DNA from: Enterobacter sp. ENT03
Lineage (GTDB): Bacteria > Pseudomonadota > Gammaproteobacteria > Enterobacterales > Enterobacteriaceae
Assembly (NCBI RefSeq): GCF_019218745.1
Contig: NZ_JAHUXA010000008.1
Span: 115,556-179,555, forward strand
Direction: 5' to 3'
DNA: 64,000 bases
Of the stretch, positions 29,787 through 39,373 are shown piece after piece (the first letter of the stretch is position 1; the number at the start of each line of letters is the position of its first letter). The notes under the pieces are model-generated. The model ran no database searches and was not told where the DNA came from. It saw only the letters and a program-made list of their open reading frames with translations. A program made the position numbers and the translations under genes.

Positions 29787-29816
29787 AAATGCAGAGCCTG
29801 GCTCTGCATTTTTTTT
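29787..29816. terminator. Palindromic terminator after satP
   Basis: ATGCAGAGCC-T-GGCTCTGCAT is followed by eight T residues, 17 bases past the satP stop. The same palindrome in reverse complement recurs at 31356-31387 on the other side of the next gene. Confidence 0.92.
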
Positions 29817-29899
29817 GCCCCTCGCCGCGCGAAATTGTCCTGCTGCGCAAAAATGCGGTATTTTCATCAGCTGTTTCTTTTATTTAACAAGGACTGCCG

Positions 29900-31345
29900 A
29901 TGATGCGGTTATCTCCCCTTTCGCCTGGGTTCCTTATTCTGGGGCTGATAGCGACAGCACCGGCGGGGGCGATCCCCATGCCGCCCGCCCCCGCCGTCAC
30001 CAACGTTGAATGGCTTCCCGGCAGTACCGTCCGTGTGGGCGATTCCCTTAACGCGATTTTTCGCGTCTCGCTGGCAAGCGGTGATGCGAACGAAATGTGG
30101 ATGAATATCGACTGCAAGACGCAGCAAAAGACGCTGCTGTTTATGGATGTGCAGGCAAAATCTCGCCCGCCCATGCGCGTCTACGGCATGAGTTCCATTT
30201 CCCGCTATACGCCGGGCGTTCCCTTTGAACCCGATGCCGACAGTCTGTTTGCCACGAAACCAGAACTGGATATTTGTCAGAAAAACATCCCGGAACCGCG
30301 CTGGGTCGGGCTTTCTTCCGCCGACGAGCAGGCTGACCGCCTGTATGTGGATGTGAACAATAGCCTGCGCGAAGAGCGGATGCTGAAAGTGCGGCTCGCC
30401 ACGGATTACGCGCGCGTTTATCGCGATGAAAAGTACGCCGCGCCCTGGTCGATGAAAATCGATGACATGATGTTCAACTGTGAAACCGGCGAAGGCATGG
30501 CGCTCAACCATTTCGCGCTGGATAAGCAGTTTGTGACCGACAGCGAAACCCCCATCGCCGCGAAATTCACCCCGCTCGCGCCACCGCTGGCAAAAGTCGC
30601 AAAAACCCTGTGCAGCGTAAAAGATCTGCATGAATTTACCGGCACGGGCCCACTGGTAGCGCGGGAGAAAACACCTGCTGAAAACCAGCTTACGCCGCCG
30701 GATTTCCCGCAGAATGAACCGGGGCCGATCCAGCGCTATCCGCTGGGCAAAGCGGCTGCCGCACGCGCAAGCCAGGCAATGACCCGCCCCGATCAACATC
30801 CCGCGTTCACCCGTCTGACCTACACCCAGCACTGGGCCGATGATGCCAGTGAAACGTCCGTCACCCGCATTGATGTGCTGCCGGATGGTTCCACCCTTAC
30901 GCTCGATACGCTGACGCTGGGCAACATCACTTTTTATGCGCAGTATCAGCGGCTGTTTAATATCGTCAATATCCGGGAATGGGATTCAATGAATGCCGCG
31001 CCGCTGGTGGGACAGACGCTGGAAAGCAGCTTCAGCCTGCCGCCGCAACCGGGAGGTGAATACCGCTGGCAGACGCAGCTCGCCGATGGCAAAAGCGCCG
31101 GGAAAGAGAAGACGAAAAGCCAGGTTTGTCAGGCGCAGGATCGCTGGCAGTCAGCCTCCGCGCTCAGTCCACGCTTCAGCGGACGTTATCTGGAACTGAG
31201 CTGTACTGACGATCGCGGCGACGGCAAAGCCATGAGCAGCGATTATGCGTGGATAGAAGATTTGCGGGTATTTATCCGCATTGGCTATCAGGAAGACGGT
31301 CAGAAAAAACGCTTCACCTTCTCAGACGTCTCCATCCTGCGCTGA
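29900..31345 (+). CDS. Exported orphan protein of unknown function
   Basis: This 481-residue protein has an N-terminal signal peptide: MMRLSPLSPGF, a hydrophobic core, and an APAGA cleavage region near residue 24. The mature part is soluble and probably periplasmic, with about five cysteines and a proline-rich middle (about 255-290). Its start follows an ACAAGGA ribosome-binding site. It sits alone between satP and an MFS gene, where E. coli carries yaaW and yaaI. It is bracketed by two copies of one palindromic terminator, so it is an independent unit. I recognise no domain. Confidence 0.72.
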   Translation: MMRLSPLSPGFLILGLIATAPAGAIPMPPAPAVTNVEWLPGSTVRVGDSLNAIFRVSLASGDANEMWMNIDCKTQQKTLLFMDVQAKSRPPMRVYGMSSISRYTPGVPFEPDADSLFATKPELDICQKNIPEPRWVGLSSADEQADRLYVDVNNSLREERMLKVRLATDYARVYRDEKYAAPWSMKIDDMMFNCETGEGMALNHFALDKQFVTDSETPIAAKFTPLAPPLAKVAKTLCSVKDLHEFTGTGPLVAREKTPAENQLTPPDFPQNEPGPIQRYPLGKAAAARASQAMTRPDQHPAFTRLTYTQHWADDASETSVTRIDVLPDGSTLTLDTLTLGNITFYAQYQRLFNIVNIREWDSMNAAPLVGQTLESSFSLPPQPGGEYRWQTQLADGKSAGKEKTKSQVCQAQDRWQSASALSPRFSGRYLELSCTDDRGDGKAMSSDYAWIEDLRVFIRIGYQEDGQKKRFTFSDVSILR

Positions 31346-31355
31346 GCGTAAAAAC

Positions 31356-31387
31356 AAAAATGCAGAGCCAGGCTCTGCATTTTTTTT
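31356..31387. terminator. Bidirectional terminator between the orphan gene and the MFS gene
   Basis: ATGCAGAGCC-A-GGCTCTGCAT is flanked by an A-rich run on the left and a T run on the right, so it can end both converging genes. The MFS stop codon lies inside the T run. It is the exact reverse complement of the hairpin at 29787-29816. Confidence 0.92.
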
Positions 31388-32693
31388 ACATCTGCTGGAG
31401 CGGCCGCTCCGCTACCCTGTCGTCGTGCCAGCGTTCCTGACGTAACCAGATCCCCAGCGCCAGCCCGATCAGCGACAGCGCCAGCACGTACCACGCCGGT
31501 GCCATCGGCGAAACGCCCATCAGCATCGTGACGGCAATCGGCGTCAGACCACCAAAAATGGCGTAAGAGACATTGTAGGAGAAGGAGATGCCGGTAAAAC
31601 GCACTTCCGCCGGAAACGCCCGTACCATCACGTAAGGCACCGCCCCCACAACGCCGACGCACAGCCCCACCAACCCGTAAAGCGCGAAGAGATACTCCGG
31701 ATGCGCCCCCGCCTGGTGATAAAACAGCCAGCTTGAACAGGCCAGCAAAATGCTGCCGATGATAAAAGTCTTGCTCGCCCCAAAACGATCCGCCGACAGG
31801 CCCGCCAGCAGGCAACCAATACACAGCATAATAGTGGCGATACTATTGGCCTGTAAGGTCAGCGCAGGTGCAAGGCCATATTGCTTTTGCAGCCAGACGG
31901 GAGACATCAGGATCACCACGACGATGCCCGCCGACAGTAGCCAGGTCAGCAGCATTGACACCACCACCGCTTTCCGGTGGCGAACCACCACGGCTTTTAC
32001 CGGCAATTCTTGCGCCAGCGCTTTACGCTGCTGCATTTCGAGGAAAATCGGCGTCTCCTGTAACCAGCGGCGCAGGTACATAGCCACCAGACCAAACGCG
32101 CCGCCTAACAGGAACGGAATACGCCAGCCATAATCAAGCACCGCCTGTTGCGTCAGGCTGGTATTGACCAGCGTCGCCACCACCGAGCCCAGCAGGATCC
32201 CGACGGTCAGCCCGGCAGTCAGCGTGCCGCAGGCGATACCAATGCGGTTGCCCGGCACATGCTCGGCAACGAAGACCCAGGCACCCGGCACTTCACCGCC
32301 AATCGCCGCCCCCTGCAATAACCGCATCAGCAGCAGTAACAGCGGGGCCGCAATCCCAATGGCGTCGTAAGTCGGCAGCAGACCCATCGCCAGCGTCGGG
32401 ATCGCCATCAGCAGGATGCTCAGGGTAAACATCTTTTTGCGGCCGACCAGATCGCCAAAGTGCGCCATGATAATGCCGCCCAACGGACGTGCCAGATAAC
32501 CGGCGGCGAAAATGCCAAAGGTCTGCACCTGGCGGAGCCATTCCGGAATATCCGCGGGGAAGAAGCGCTCGCCGACGACGGCGGCAAAGAAAACGAAGAT
32601 GATGAAGTCATAAAACTCCAGCGCACCGCCGAGGGCGGCGAGGGAGAGCGTTTTAACATCCTGGCGATTCAGAGGGCGTGTGTAATGTGACAT
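31386..32693 (-). CDS. MFS metabolite:H+ symporter (MHS-type)
   Basis: This 435-residue, twelve-helix transporter is of the metabolite:H+ symporter subfamily (ProP/ShiA/YdfJ-like). Evidence: the N-terminal ALGGALEFYDFIIFVFFA segment, the motif FGDLVGRKKMF between helices 2 and 3, and an RLLQGAAIGGEVPGAWVFVAEH stretch around residue 125. Substrate is unknown, usually a carboxylate or zwitterion in this group. It lies between mog and the exported orphan, an addition relative to E. coli. Confidence 0.85.
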   Translation of the reverse strand: MSHYTRPLNRQDVKTLSLAALGGALEFYDFIIFVFFAAVVGERFFPADIPEWLRQVQTFGIFAAGYLARPLGGIIMAHFGDLVGRKKMFTLSILLMAIPTLAMGLLPTYDAIGIAAPLLLLLMRLLQGAAIGGEVPGAWVFVAEHVPGNRIGIACGTLTAGLTVGILLGSVVATLVNTSLTQQAVLDYGWRIPFLLGGAFGLVAMYLRRWLQETPIFLEMQQRKALAQELPVKAVVVRHRKAVVVSMLLTWLLSAGIVVVILMSPVWLQKQYGLAPALTLQANSIATIMLCIGCLLAGLSADRFGASKTFIIGSILLACSSWLFYHQAGAHPEYLFALYGLVGLCVGVVGAVPYVMVRAFPAEVRFTGISFSYNVSYAIFGGLTPIAVTMLMGVSPMAPAWYVLALSLIGLALGIWLRQERWHDDRVAERPLQQM

Positions 32694-32818
32694 AACCGAC
32701 CATTGTGCAGAGGTGAATTGATGTTATTTTCGATACAGCATGTAAACTTAAAATTACTATATCGTAAATAAATCAGCACGCCACAGGCAGCTCAGGTTAT
32801 GTCACAAAAGCCTTATTT

Positions 32819-33406
32819 TTAGCTGTTTATCTCGCGCATTGCGCTTTTAGGACGAAATGCTGCTACCACTTCCGGGTGCGTCTCCACATAGGGGCCATCC
32901 AGCAGCTGTACACAATACGGTACACTGGCGAAAATACCGTGCACCCGCGGGCTGCCGTCGGCCGCTTTGACCCCTTCCAGCGTTTCCTGAATGGATTTCG
33001 GCTGGCCGGGAAGATTAATGATCAGTGCCTGCTTGCGGATCACGCCCACCTGACGCGAGAGGATCGCCGTCGGCACATAGTGCAGGCTGATCTGCCGCAT
33101 CTGCTCGCCAAAGCCAGGCATTTCGCGATCCGCTACCGCCAGCGTGGCATCTGGCGTGACATCTCGGCGCGCCGGGCCGGTGCCGCCGGTGGTCAGCACC
33201 AGGTGACAGCTCATCTCATCCACCAGCTCGCACAGCGTCTGCTCGATGATGGCCTGTTCGTCGGGGATCAGTCGGGTTTCCAGGGTAAAGGGAGTTTTGA
33301 GGGCGCGAGTCAGCCAGCTTTCCAGCGCGGGTAACCCTTTGTCTTCGTATACACCGCTCGATGCGCGGTCTGAAATTGACACTAAGCCAATGCGTAAAGT
33401 ATCCAT
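32819..33406 (-). CDS. mog: Molybdopterin adenylyltransferase
   Basis: Mog adenylates molybdopterin before molybdate insertion. I use the ATG at 33406 (MDTLRIGLVSISDRASSGVY), giving 195 residues as in E. coli; a GGA lies 7 bases upstream. The TTGGTGPARRDVTPDA motif and EMPGFGE segment of the MoaB/Mog fold are intact. It stands next to talB on the same strand. Confidence 0.97.
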   Translation of the reverse strand: MDTLRIGLVSISDRASSGVYEDKGLPALESWLTRALKTPFTLETRLIPDEQAIIEQTLCELVDEMSCHLVLTTGGTGPARRDVTPDATLAVADREMPGFGEQMRQISLHYVPTAILSRQVGVIRKQALIINLPGQPKSIQETLEGVKAADGSPRVHGIFASVPYCVQLLDGPYVETHPEVVAAFRPKSAMREINS

Positions 33407-33517
33407 CGTCATTCCGTTTTTAGTCATTCACTATCGCGGAATAATACACGTCAGGGGAAAGGACAGACAGAGGGGAAGCAGATAAGCGTGACCGCAGCGG
33501 CGGCCACGCTTCGGGGA

Positions 33518-34471
33518 TTACAGCAGATCGCCGATCATTTTTTCCAGTTTTTCCTGGTCGACCGCAAACTTACGGATACCATCCGCCAGTTTGTCTACCG
33601 CCATCGGATCCTGGTTGTGCTGCCACAGGAATTCAGATTCGGTGATACGGGCCGGACGCGCTTTAACTTCACCGCTAAAGGAGAGTTTACGCTCAATGGT
33701 GCCTTCGCTTTCCGCCAGCTCTTTCAGCAGGGCCGGAGCGATGGTCAGACGATCGCAACCCGCCAGCTCAACGATTTCGCCGAGGTTACGGAAGCTTGCG
33801 CCCATGACCACAGTTTCATAGCCGTGCTGTTTGTAGTACTCGTAGATTTCCGTTACGGAAACCACGCCCGGATCTTCCGCCGGTGCATACTCTTTCTTAT
33901 CGGTATTGGCTTTGTACCAGTCGAGGATACGACCAACGAACGGGGAAATCAGGAATACGCCCGCTTCCGCACAGGCACGCGCCTGCGCGAAGGAGAACAG
34001 CAGCGTCAGGTTACAGTTGATGCCTTCTTTTTCCAGCTGCTCAGCGGCGCGAATACCCTGCCAGGTGGAAGCCAGTTTGATCAGGATACGGTCGTTGCTG
34101 ATACCCGCATCGTTATACAGTTTGATCAGGCGTTTCGCTTTGGTGATAGACGCGTCGGTGTCGTAAGACAGACGTGCATCCACTTCAGTGGAAATACGGC
34201 CTGGGATCAGTTTCAGGATTTCCAGACCGATATTCACGGCCAGTTTGTCCGACGCATCGACGATCTGCTGCGCGCGATCGCTGCTCTGGCTTTTTGCCCA
34301 AGTGACAGCGTCGTCAATCAGTTTGCGGTATTCAGGGATCTGGGCTGCGTTAAGGATCAGAGAAGGGTTGGTTGTGGCATCCTGCGGCTGATACAGCTTC
34401 ATTGCCGCGATGTCTCCAGTGTCGGCCACCACGGTGGTGAACTGACGAAGGGAGGTCAATTTATCCGTCAT
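33518..34471 (-). CDS. talB: Transaldolase B
   Basis: TalB transfers dihydroxyacetone in the pentose phosphate pathway. Starting at the ATG at 34471 ([10 protein letters not shown]) gives 317 residues as in E. coli; an upstream in-frame ATG would add 21 residues with no conservation. The Schiff-base lysine is in [13 protein letters not shown] near residue 132. It diverges from yaaJ and lies about 110 bases before mog. Confidence 0.98.
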   Translation of the reverse strand: MTDKLTSLRQFTTVVADTGDIAAMKLYQPQDATTNPSLILNAAQIPEYRKLIDDAVTWAKSQSSDRAQQIVDASDKLAVNIGLEILKLIPGRISTEVDARLSYDTDASITKAKRLIKLYNDAGISNDRILIKLASTWQGIRAAEQLEKEGINCNLTLLFSFAQARACAEAGVFLISPFVGRILDWYKANTDKKEYAPAEDPGVVSVTEIYEYYKQHGYETVVMGASFRNLGEIVELAGCDRLTIAPALLKELAESEGTIERKLSFSGEVKARPARITESEFLWQHNQDPMAVDKLADGIRKFAVDQEKLEKMIGDLL

Positions 34472-34654
34472 AATAGTGTTTCTCTTTAAACAGCTTGTTA
34501 GGGGGATGTAACCGGTCTTCCCAGATAATATCACGCCACTCTGTCAGCGCAACCGCAGTCAATTGGCAAGCGCAGAGTATGATAAACTCGCGGTTCGATG
34601 GCAGCGCGCGCAGCGAGCGGGCACGGCGCAACGGCATGAACAAGAGGAATGTGA

Positions 34655-36085
34655 ATGCCTGATTTCTTTCTATTCATCAATGAAATACTGTGGGGCTCGG
34701 TGATGATCTACCTGCTGTTGGGGGCAGGGATCTGGTTCACCTTCCGCAGTGGTTTCATCCAGTTTCGCTACATCCGTCTTTTTGCGCGCAGCCTGATCAC
34801 CAGCGTTACGCCACAACCCGGCGGACTCACCTCCGTTCAGGCGTTATGCGTCAGCCTTGCCGCCCGTTTTGGTAACGGCAACCTTGCTGGCGTAGCGCTG
34901 GCGATCACTGCGGGTGGGCCGGGCGCGGTATTCTGGATGTGGGTTTCCGCGTTGATTGGCATGGCGACCGCCTTTGCCGAATGCGCCCTCTCCCAGTTGT
35001 ACAAAGAGCGGGACCAGAACCAGCAGTTTCGCGGCGGCCCGGCCTGGTATATCGCCCGCGGATTAGGCATGCGCTGGATGGGCGTACTGTTTTCAGTCTT
35101 CCTGATGATTGCCTATGGGCTGATCTTCAACACCATGCAGGCGAATGCCGTTGCCGGTGCCGTTCAGTTTGCTTTTGCAATGCCAGGCGGTGTGGCGGGC
35201 GTAGTGCTGGCGCTGATCAGTTTGCTGTTTATCGTGCGCGGCATACACGGCGTGGCCCGCCTGATGCAATGGGTGGTGCCGATCATGGCCGTGCTATGGG
35301 TAGGCGCCAGCCTGCTTATCACCCTCTGGCACGCAGACCAGCTGCCGCACATCATCATGCTGATTGTGAAAAGCGCCTTTGGCTGGCAGGAAGCCGCCGC
35401 CGGTACGCTGGGCTATACCTTAAGTCAGGCGATCACCAGCGGTTTACAGCGCGGGATGCTCTCCAACGAGGCCGGACTCGGCTCAACGCCTAACGTGGCT
35501 GCGGCAGCCGTTTCCTGGCCGCCGCACCCGGCCGCGCAGGGCATCGTGCAGATGATCGGCGTGGTGATCGACACTCTTGTGGTCAGTACGGCCAGCGCCG
35601 TGATAATCCTGCTGGCGGGGGATTTCGCCATGCGCCCTGCCAGCGACGGGATCCATTTGATGCAGCATGCCATGATTGCCCTGACCGGCAACTGGGGGGC
35701 GGGTTTTGTCGCCATTATCATTCTGCTTTTTGCCTTCACCTCGATTGTGGTGAACTACCTCTACGCCGAAAACAACCTCGTCTTCCTGCGTCTGCACAAC
35801 AAGAGGAACGTCTGGCTGCTGCGCGTCGCGACCCTGACAATGGTGATGGCCGGTTCGCTGGTGAGTCTGCCGGTGGTCTGGCAAATCGCCGATGTGGTGA
35901 TGGCGTTAATGGCGCTGATCAACCTGACGGCATTGCTGCTGCTCTCGCCGGTGGTCACGATTATCGCCAGCGATTATCTGCGCCAGCGCAAACTGGGCAT
36001 CAGGCCGGTGTTCGATCCTAAACGCTACCCCGACATCGAACGCCAGCTGGCACCCGGTGCCTGGGACGACGTGCCGCGCGAGTAA
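34655..36085 (+). CDS. yaaJ: Sodium:alanine/glycine symporter (AGCS family)
   Basis: This 476-residue membrane protein has the length of E. coli YaaJ. The AGCS signatures are present: ARFGNGNLAGVALAITAGGPGAVFWMW near residue 70 and GLQRGMLSNEAGLGSTPN near residue 265. It likely imports small neutral amino acids with Na+. The order talB-(divergent)-yaaJ-yaaA is conserved. Confidence 0.95.
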   Translation: MPDFFLFINEILWGSVMIYLLLGAGIWFTFRSGFIQFRYIRLFARSLITSVTPQPGGLTSVQALCVSLAARFGNGNLAGVALAITAGGPGAVFWMWVSALIGMATAFAECALSQLYKERDQNQQFRGGPAWYIARGLGMRWMGVLFSVFLMIAYGLIFNTMQANAVAGAVQFAFAMPGGVAGVVLALISLLFIVRGIHGVARLMQWVVPIMAVLWVGASLLITLWHADQLPHIIMLIVKSAFGWQEAAAGTLGYTLSQAITSGLQRGMLSNEAGLGSTPNVAAAAVSWPPHPAAQGIVQMIGVVIDTLVVSTASAVIILLAGDFAMRPASDGIHLMQHAMIALTGNWGAGFVAIIILLFAFTSIVVNYLYAENNLVFLRLHNKRNVWLLRVATLTMVMAGSLVSLPVVWQIADVVMALMALINLTALLLLSPVVTIIASDYLRQRKLGIRPVFDPKRYPDIERQLAPGAWDDVPRE

Positions 36086-36163
36086 GCGCGGCAATCGCAA
36101 CAATCGATCAACCACGGTGATTTTTTTGCTACAGTCACCCAAAATTTCCCGCAAGGACTGGAT

Positions 36164-36937
36164 ATGCTGATTCTGATTTCACCGGCAAAAACGCTGGATT
36201 ACCAAAGCCCGCTGGCGACAACCCGTTATACACAGCCGGAGTTACTGGATCACTCTCAGCGTCTGATTGACGTTGCGCGTAAGCTTTCCGCGCCGCAAAT
36301 TAAAGCGCTGATGGGCATCAGCGATAAGCTCGCCGATCTTAACGCCACCCGCTTTCATGACTGGCAGCCGGATTTCACACCCGACAACGCCCGCCAGGCC
36401 ATTCTCGCCTTTAAGGGCGACGTTTATACCGGCTTACAGGCGGAAACCTTCAGCGAAGAAGATTTCGATTTCGCCCAGCAGCATCTGCGCATGCTCTCCG
36501 GTCTATACGGCGTGCTGCGTCCGCTGGATCTGATGCAGCCTTATCGCCTGGAAATGGGCATCCGCCTTGATAACCCGCAGGGCAGCGATCTGTATCAGTT
36601 CTGGGGCGAAACCATCACTCACAAACTGAACGAGGCGCTGGCCGCCCAGGGCGATCAGGTGATTGTGAATCTCGCTTCAGATGAATATTTCCGCGCCGTA
36701 AAACCAAAGCTGCTGGCAGGTGAAATCATCAAGCCGATCTTTCTCGATGAGAAGAACGGCAAGTTCAAGGTCATCAGCTTCTACGCCAAAAAAGCGCGTG
36801 GGCTGATGAGCCGTTACATTATTGAAAATCGCCTGAAAACGCCGGCGCAGCTGAAGGATTTTGCGGTGGACGGTTATGCGTTTGACGAGGAAGCGTCAGG
36901 GAAAGGTGAGTTAGTGTTTAAACGCCGGGAGCAGTAA
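36164..36937 (+). CDS. yaaA: Peroxide stress resistance protein YaaA
   Basis: This 257-residue UPF0246/DUF328 protein begins [16 protein letters not shown]; the SPAKTLD segment is the family hallmark. In E. coli it is OxyR-regulated, binds DNA and limits intracellular iron under peroxide stress. It is followed by a four-unit BIME array and the convergent thrC; yaaX of E. coli is absent. Confidence 0.96.
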   Translation: MLILISPAKTLDYQSPLATTRYTQPELLDHSQRLIDVARKLSAPQIKALMGISDKLADLNATRFHDWQPDFTPDNARQAILAFKGDVYTGLQAETFSEEDFDFAQQHLRMLSGLYGVLRPLDLMQPYRLEMGIRLDNPQGSDLYQFWGETITHKLNEALAAQGDQVIVNLASDEYFRAVKPKLLAGEIIKPIFLDEKNGKFKVISFYAKKARGLMSRYIIENRLKTPAQLKDFAVDGYAFDEEASGKGELVFKRREQ

Positions 36938-36960
36938 TCGCCCTTCGTTAATGCCCTTGT

Positions 36961-37142
36961 TGCCCGGCGGCGCAAGCTTGCCGGGCCTACAAAAAACATC
37001 GTTCCTTCCGTAGGCCCGGCAAGCGGCAGCGCCACCGGGCATGACCAGCCCTGCCACACGTAGGCCCGGTAAGCGGCAGCGCCACCGGGCATGACCAACC
37101 CATCCATACCCAGGCCCGGTAAGCGGCAGCGCCACCGGGCAT
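36961..37142. repeat. BIME array of four REP units between yaaA and thrC
   Basis: The first unit (36961-36990) faces the opposite way to three near-identical units at 37010-37042, 37060-37092 and 37111-37142. Each of those contains AGGCCCGG(C/T)AAGCGGCAGC and a GCCACCGGGCAT end; units 2-4 are about 50 bases apart. They lie between convergent genes, where BIMEs commonly protect mRNA 3' ends and bind gyrase or IHF. Confidence 0.93.
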
Positions 37143-37152
37143 CATTATCACA

Positions 37153-38439
37153 TTACGCTCGTGCCATCATCAGCTTGCGCAGCGCTGCGAAATCCGCTGG
37201 CAGGGAATGGGACAGCAGCGGTAAATCGGCGCGTGCCGCCAGCTCCTGCGGCAATTCCAGCGGTTCGCCGAGGATCGCTTCCACGCTCTCTTTGAATTTC
37301 GCCGGGTGCGCGGTGCCGAGGAACAGACCGTACTCCCCCGGATGCAGCTGATCGCGCAGCGCACGGTAGGCTATCGCCGCATGCGGCTCAGAAAGATAGC
37401 CCTTCTCTTTTAGCTCGCGCATGGTGGACTTCGTGGTGTCGTCGTCCACCGCCGCATAGCCCAGCTCATTAAGACGCCAGATTTTGCGACGGAACAGCTC
37501 TTCAACGCGCGGCCAGTTGTTCGGCTGGCTCACGTCCATGGCGTTTGACAGCGTGGCCTGCGTCGCTTTCGGTGACCATTCACCGCCCTGTAAAAAGCGC
37601 GGTACGGTGTCGTTGGCATTGGTGGCGGCGATAAAACGCTTCACCGGCAGGCCGAGAGATTTCGCCAGCAGCCCGGCCGTCAGATCGCCAAAGTTACCGC
37701 TTGGCACCGAGATCACCAGCTGGTTACGGGCCTCCTGCGGCAGCTGCGCGACGGCTTCGAAGTAATAGCAAATCTGTGCCAGCAGGCGGCTGATGTTGAT
37801 GGAGTTGGCGGAGTTAAGCCCCAGCGCCACTTTCAGTTCTTCATCGTCAAAGGCCTGTTTCACCAGCGCCTGACAGGCATCGAAATCCCCGTCAATGGCG
37901 ACGGTTTCGATGTTGCCGCCCAGCGTGCAGAACAGTTTTTCCTGTAACGGGCTGATTTTGCCCTGCGGGTAGAGGATCACCACACGCACGTTTTCCAGAC
38001 CGTAGAACGCATGCGCCACTGCCGCGCCGGTGTCGCCGGAGGTTGCGGTCAGGATGGTCACCGGTTTGTCGCCGCTGATGTGCGTCAGCATCTGCGCCAT
38101 AAAGCGCCCGCCGAAATCTTTAAAGGCCAGCGTCGGGCCGTGGAACAGCTCCAGACAGCCAATGTCCTCTTCCACCTGGCTCACCGGTGCCGGGAAGGCA
38201 AAGGCGGCGCGCACGCGGGCTTCGAGGATGTCTTCCGGGATCTCATCGCCAATAAAGGCGGCGAGGATTTTGCTGCTGCGGGTGACGAAATCCATCTCCA
38301 GCATGGCGTCAATGTCGGTCAGGCTGAATTCCGGCAGATCGTGCGGGAAGAACAGCCCCTGGTGTTTACCTAACCCCTGCGTGATTGCCTGGGCAAAACT
38401 AACCTGCTCGTTGTGATCTTTAAGATTGTAGAGTTTCAT
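37153..38439 (-). CDS. thrC: Threonine synthase
   Basis: ThrC converts O-phosphohomoserine to threonine with PLP. It has 428 residues as in E. coli. The PLP lysine lies in LAFKDFGGRFMAQ near residue 107, and the TATSGDTGAAVAHAF segment binds the phosphate. It is the last gene of thrLABC and starts 3 bases after the thrB stop. Confidence 0.99.
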   Translation of the reverse strand: MKLYNLKDHNEQVSFAQAITQGLGKHQGLFFPHDLPEFSLTDIDAMLEMDFVTRSSKILAAFIGDEIPEDILEARVRAAFAFPAPVSQVEEDIGCLELFHGPTLAFKDFGGRFMAQMLTHISGDKPVTILTATSGDTGAAVAHAFYGLENVRVVILYPQGKISPLQEKLFCTLGGNIETVAIDGDFDACQALVKQAFDDEELKVALGLNSANSINISRLLAQICYYFEAVAQLPQEARNQLVISVPSGNFGDLTAGLLAKSLGLPVKRFIAATNANDTVPRFLQGGEWSPKATQATLSNAMDVSQPNNWPRVEELFRRKIWRLNELGYAAVDDDTTKSTMRELKEKGYLSEPHAAIAYRALRDQLHPGEYGLFLGTAHPAKFKESVEAILGEPLELPQELAARADLPLLSHSLPADFAALRKLMMARA

Positions 38440-38442
38440 TCG

Positions 38443-39372
38443 TTATCCCAGTACTCGTGCGCCAGCCGTATCCAGCCGACAAATATGGACAAAACCTTCG
38501 TTGTTTTGCAGATAGTGCTGGCCGAGCCAGTCTGCCACGCGCTGCGCGGTGTCGGCGTTATCACACACCGCGAACATTGTTGGCCCGGATCCGGAGATCC
38601 CGCAGGCCAGCGCGCCCATGTCTGCCGCCGCCTGACGGGCATCGTTAAAGCCAGGCAACAGTTTGGTGCGATAAGGTTCAGCGATGACATCTTTCATGAG
38701 TTTCGCCGCCAGCGCAGGCTGCTGCGTATGGCAGGCGTGAATGAATCCCGCCAGATAGCGACCATGCGCGATGCAATCCTGACGGCGATACTGTGCGGGC
38801 AGGATGGCGCGCGCTTCAGCGGTAGAGACTTTAATGCCCGGATAGGCCATCACCCACCGCCACTCTTCAAAGCCTGGCACTTCCTGACTGATAATGCCGT
38901 TTTCTTCCAGCATCAGCTGCAAGCCGCCGAGAAAACAGGGCGCGACGTTGTCGTAATGAATGCTGCCGGAAATACGCCCTTCCAGCTCACCCATCAGCGC
39001 CAGCAGGCGTGTGTCATTGAGTGGCTTACCGCAGAATTCATTCATCGCCATCAGGCCCGCCACCACTGAGCAGGCGCTGGAGCCGAGGCCGGAGCCAATC
39101 GGCATATTTTTCTCCAGCGTCATCGCCACCGGGATGGTTTTGCCGATCTCCTGGCAAAAACGTTCCCAGCACTGATAAACGATGTTTTCCCGGGGTTCGG
39201 CAGGAAGCTTGCTGACGAAGCGCCCTTTGTTGGTCAGCGAGAATTCACTCGCCGCCTCGACGCTGACGCAATCGCCCAGCAGCTCACCGTTGACCGGCGA
39301 TACCGCCGCCCCCAGAACATCAAACCCCACGCTCACGTTGCCGATGGAGGCCGGGGCATAAACTTTCACCAT
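38443..39372 (-). CDS. thrB: Homoserine kinase
   Basis: This 309-residue GHMP kinase phosphorylates homoserine. The ATP-binding motif [17 protein letters not shown] is near residue 92, and a [12 protein letters not shown] motif near the C-terminus is the usual GHMP motif 3. It sits one base after thrA and just before thrC. Confidence 0.99.
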   Translation of the reverse strand: MVKVYAPASIGNVSVGFDVLGAAVSPVNGELLGDCVSVEAASEFSLTNKGRFVSKLPAEPRENIVYQCWERFCQEIGKTIPVAMTLEKNMPIGSGLGSSACSVVAGLMAMNEFCGKPLNDTRLLALMGELEGRISGSIHYDNVAPCFLGGLQLMLEENGIISQEVPGFEEWRWVMAYPGIKVSTAEARAILPAQYRRQDCIAHGRYLAGFIHACHTQQPALAAKLMKDVIAEPYRTKLLPGFNDARQAAADMGALACGISGSGPTMFAVCDNADTAQRVADWLGQHYLQNNEGFVHICRLDTAGARVLG

Positions 39373-39373
39373 G

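Noticed and set aside
36961..37142. Regularly spaced repeats as a possible CRISPR array
   Set aside because: The units are REP palindromes in mixed orientation with spacers of about 18 bases and no cas genes; it is a BIME.
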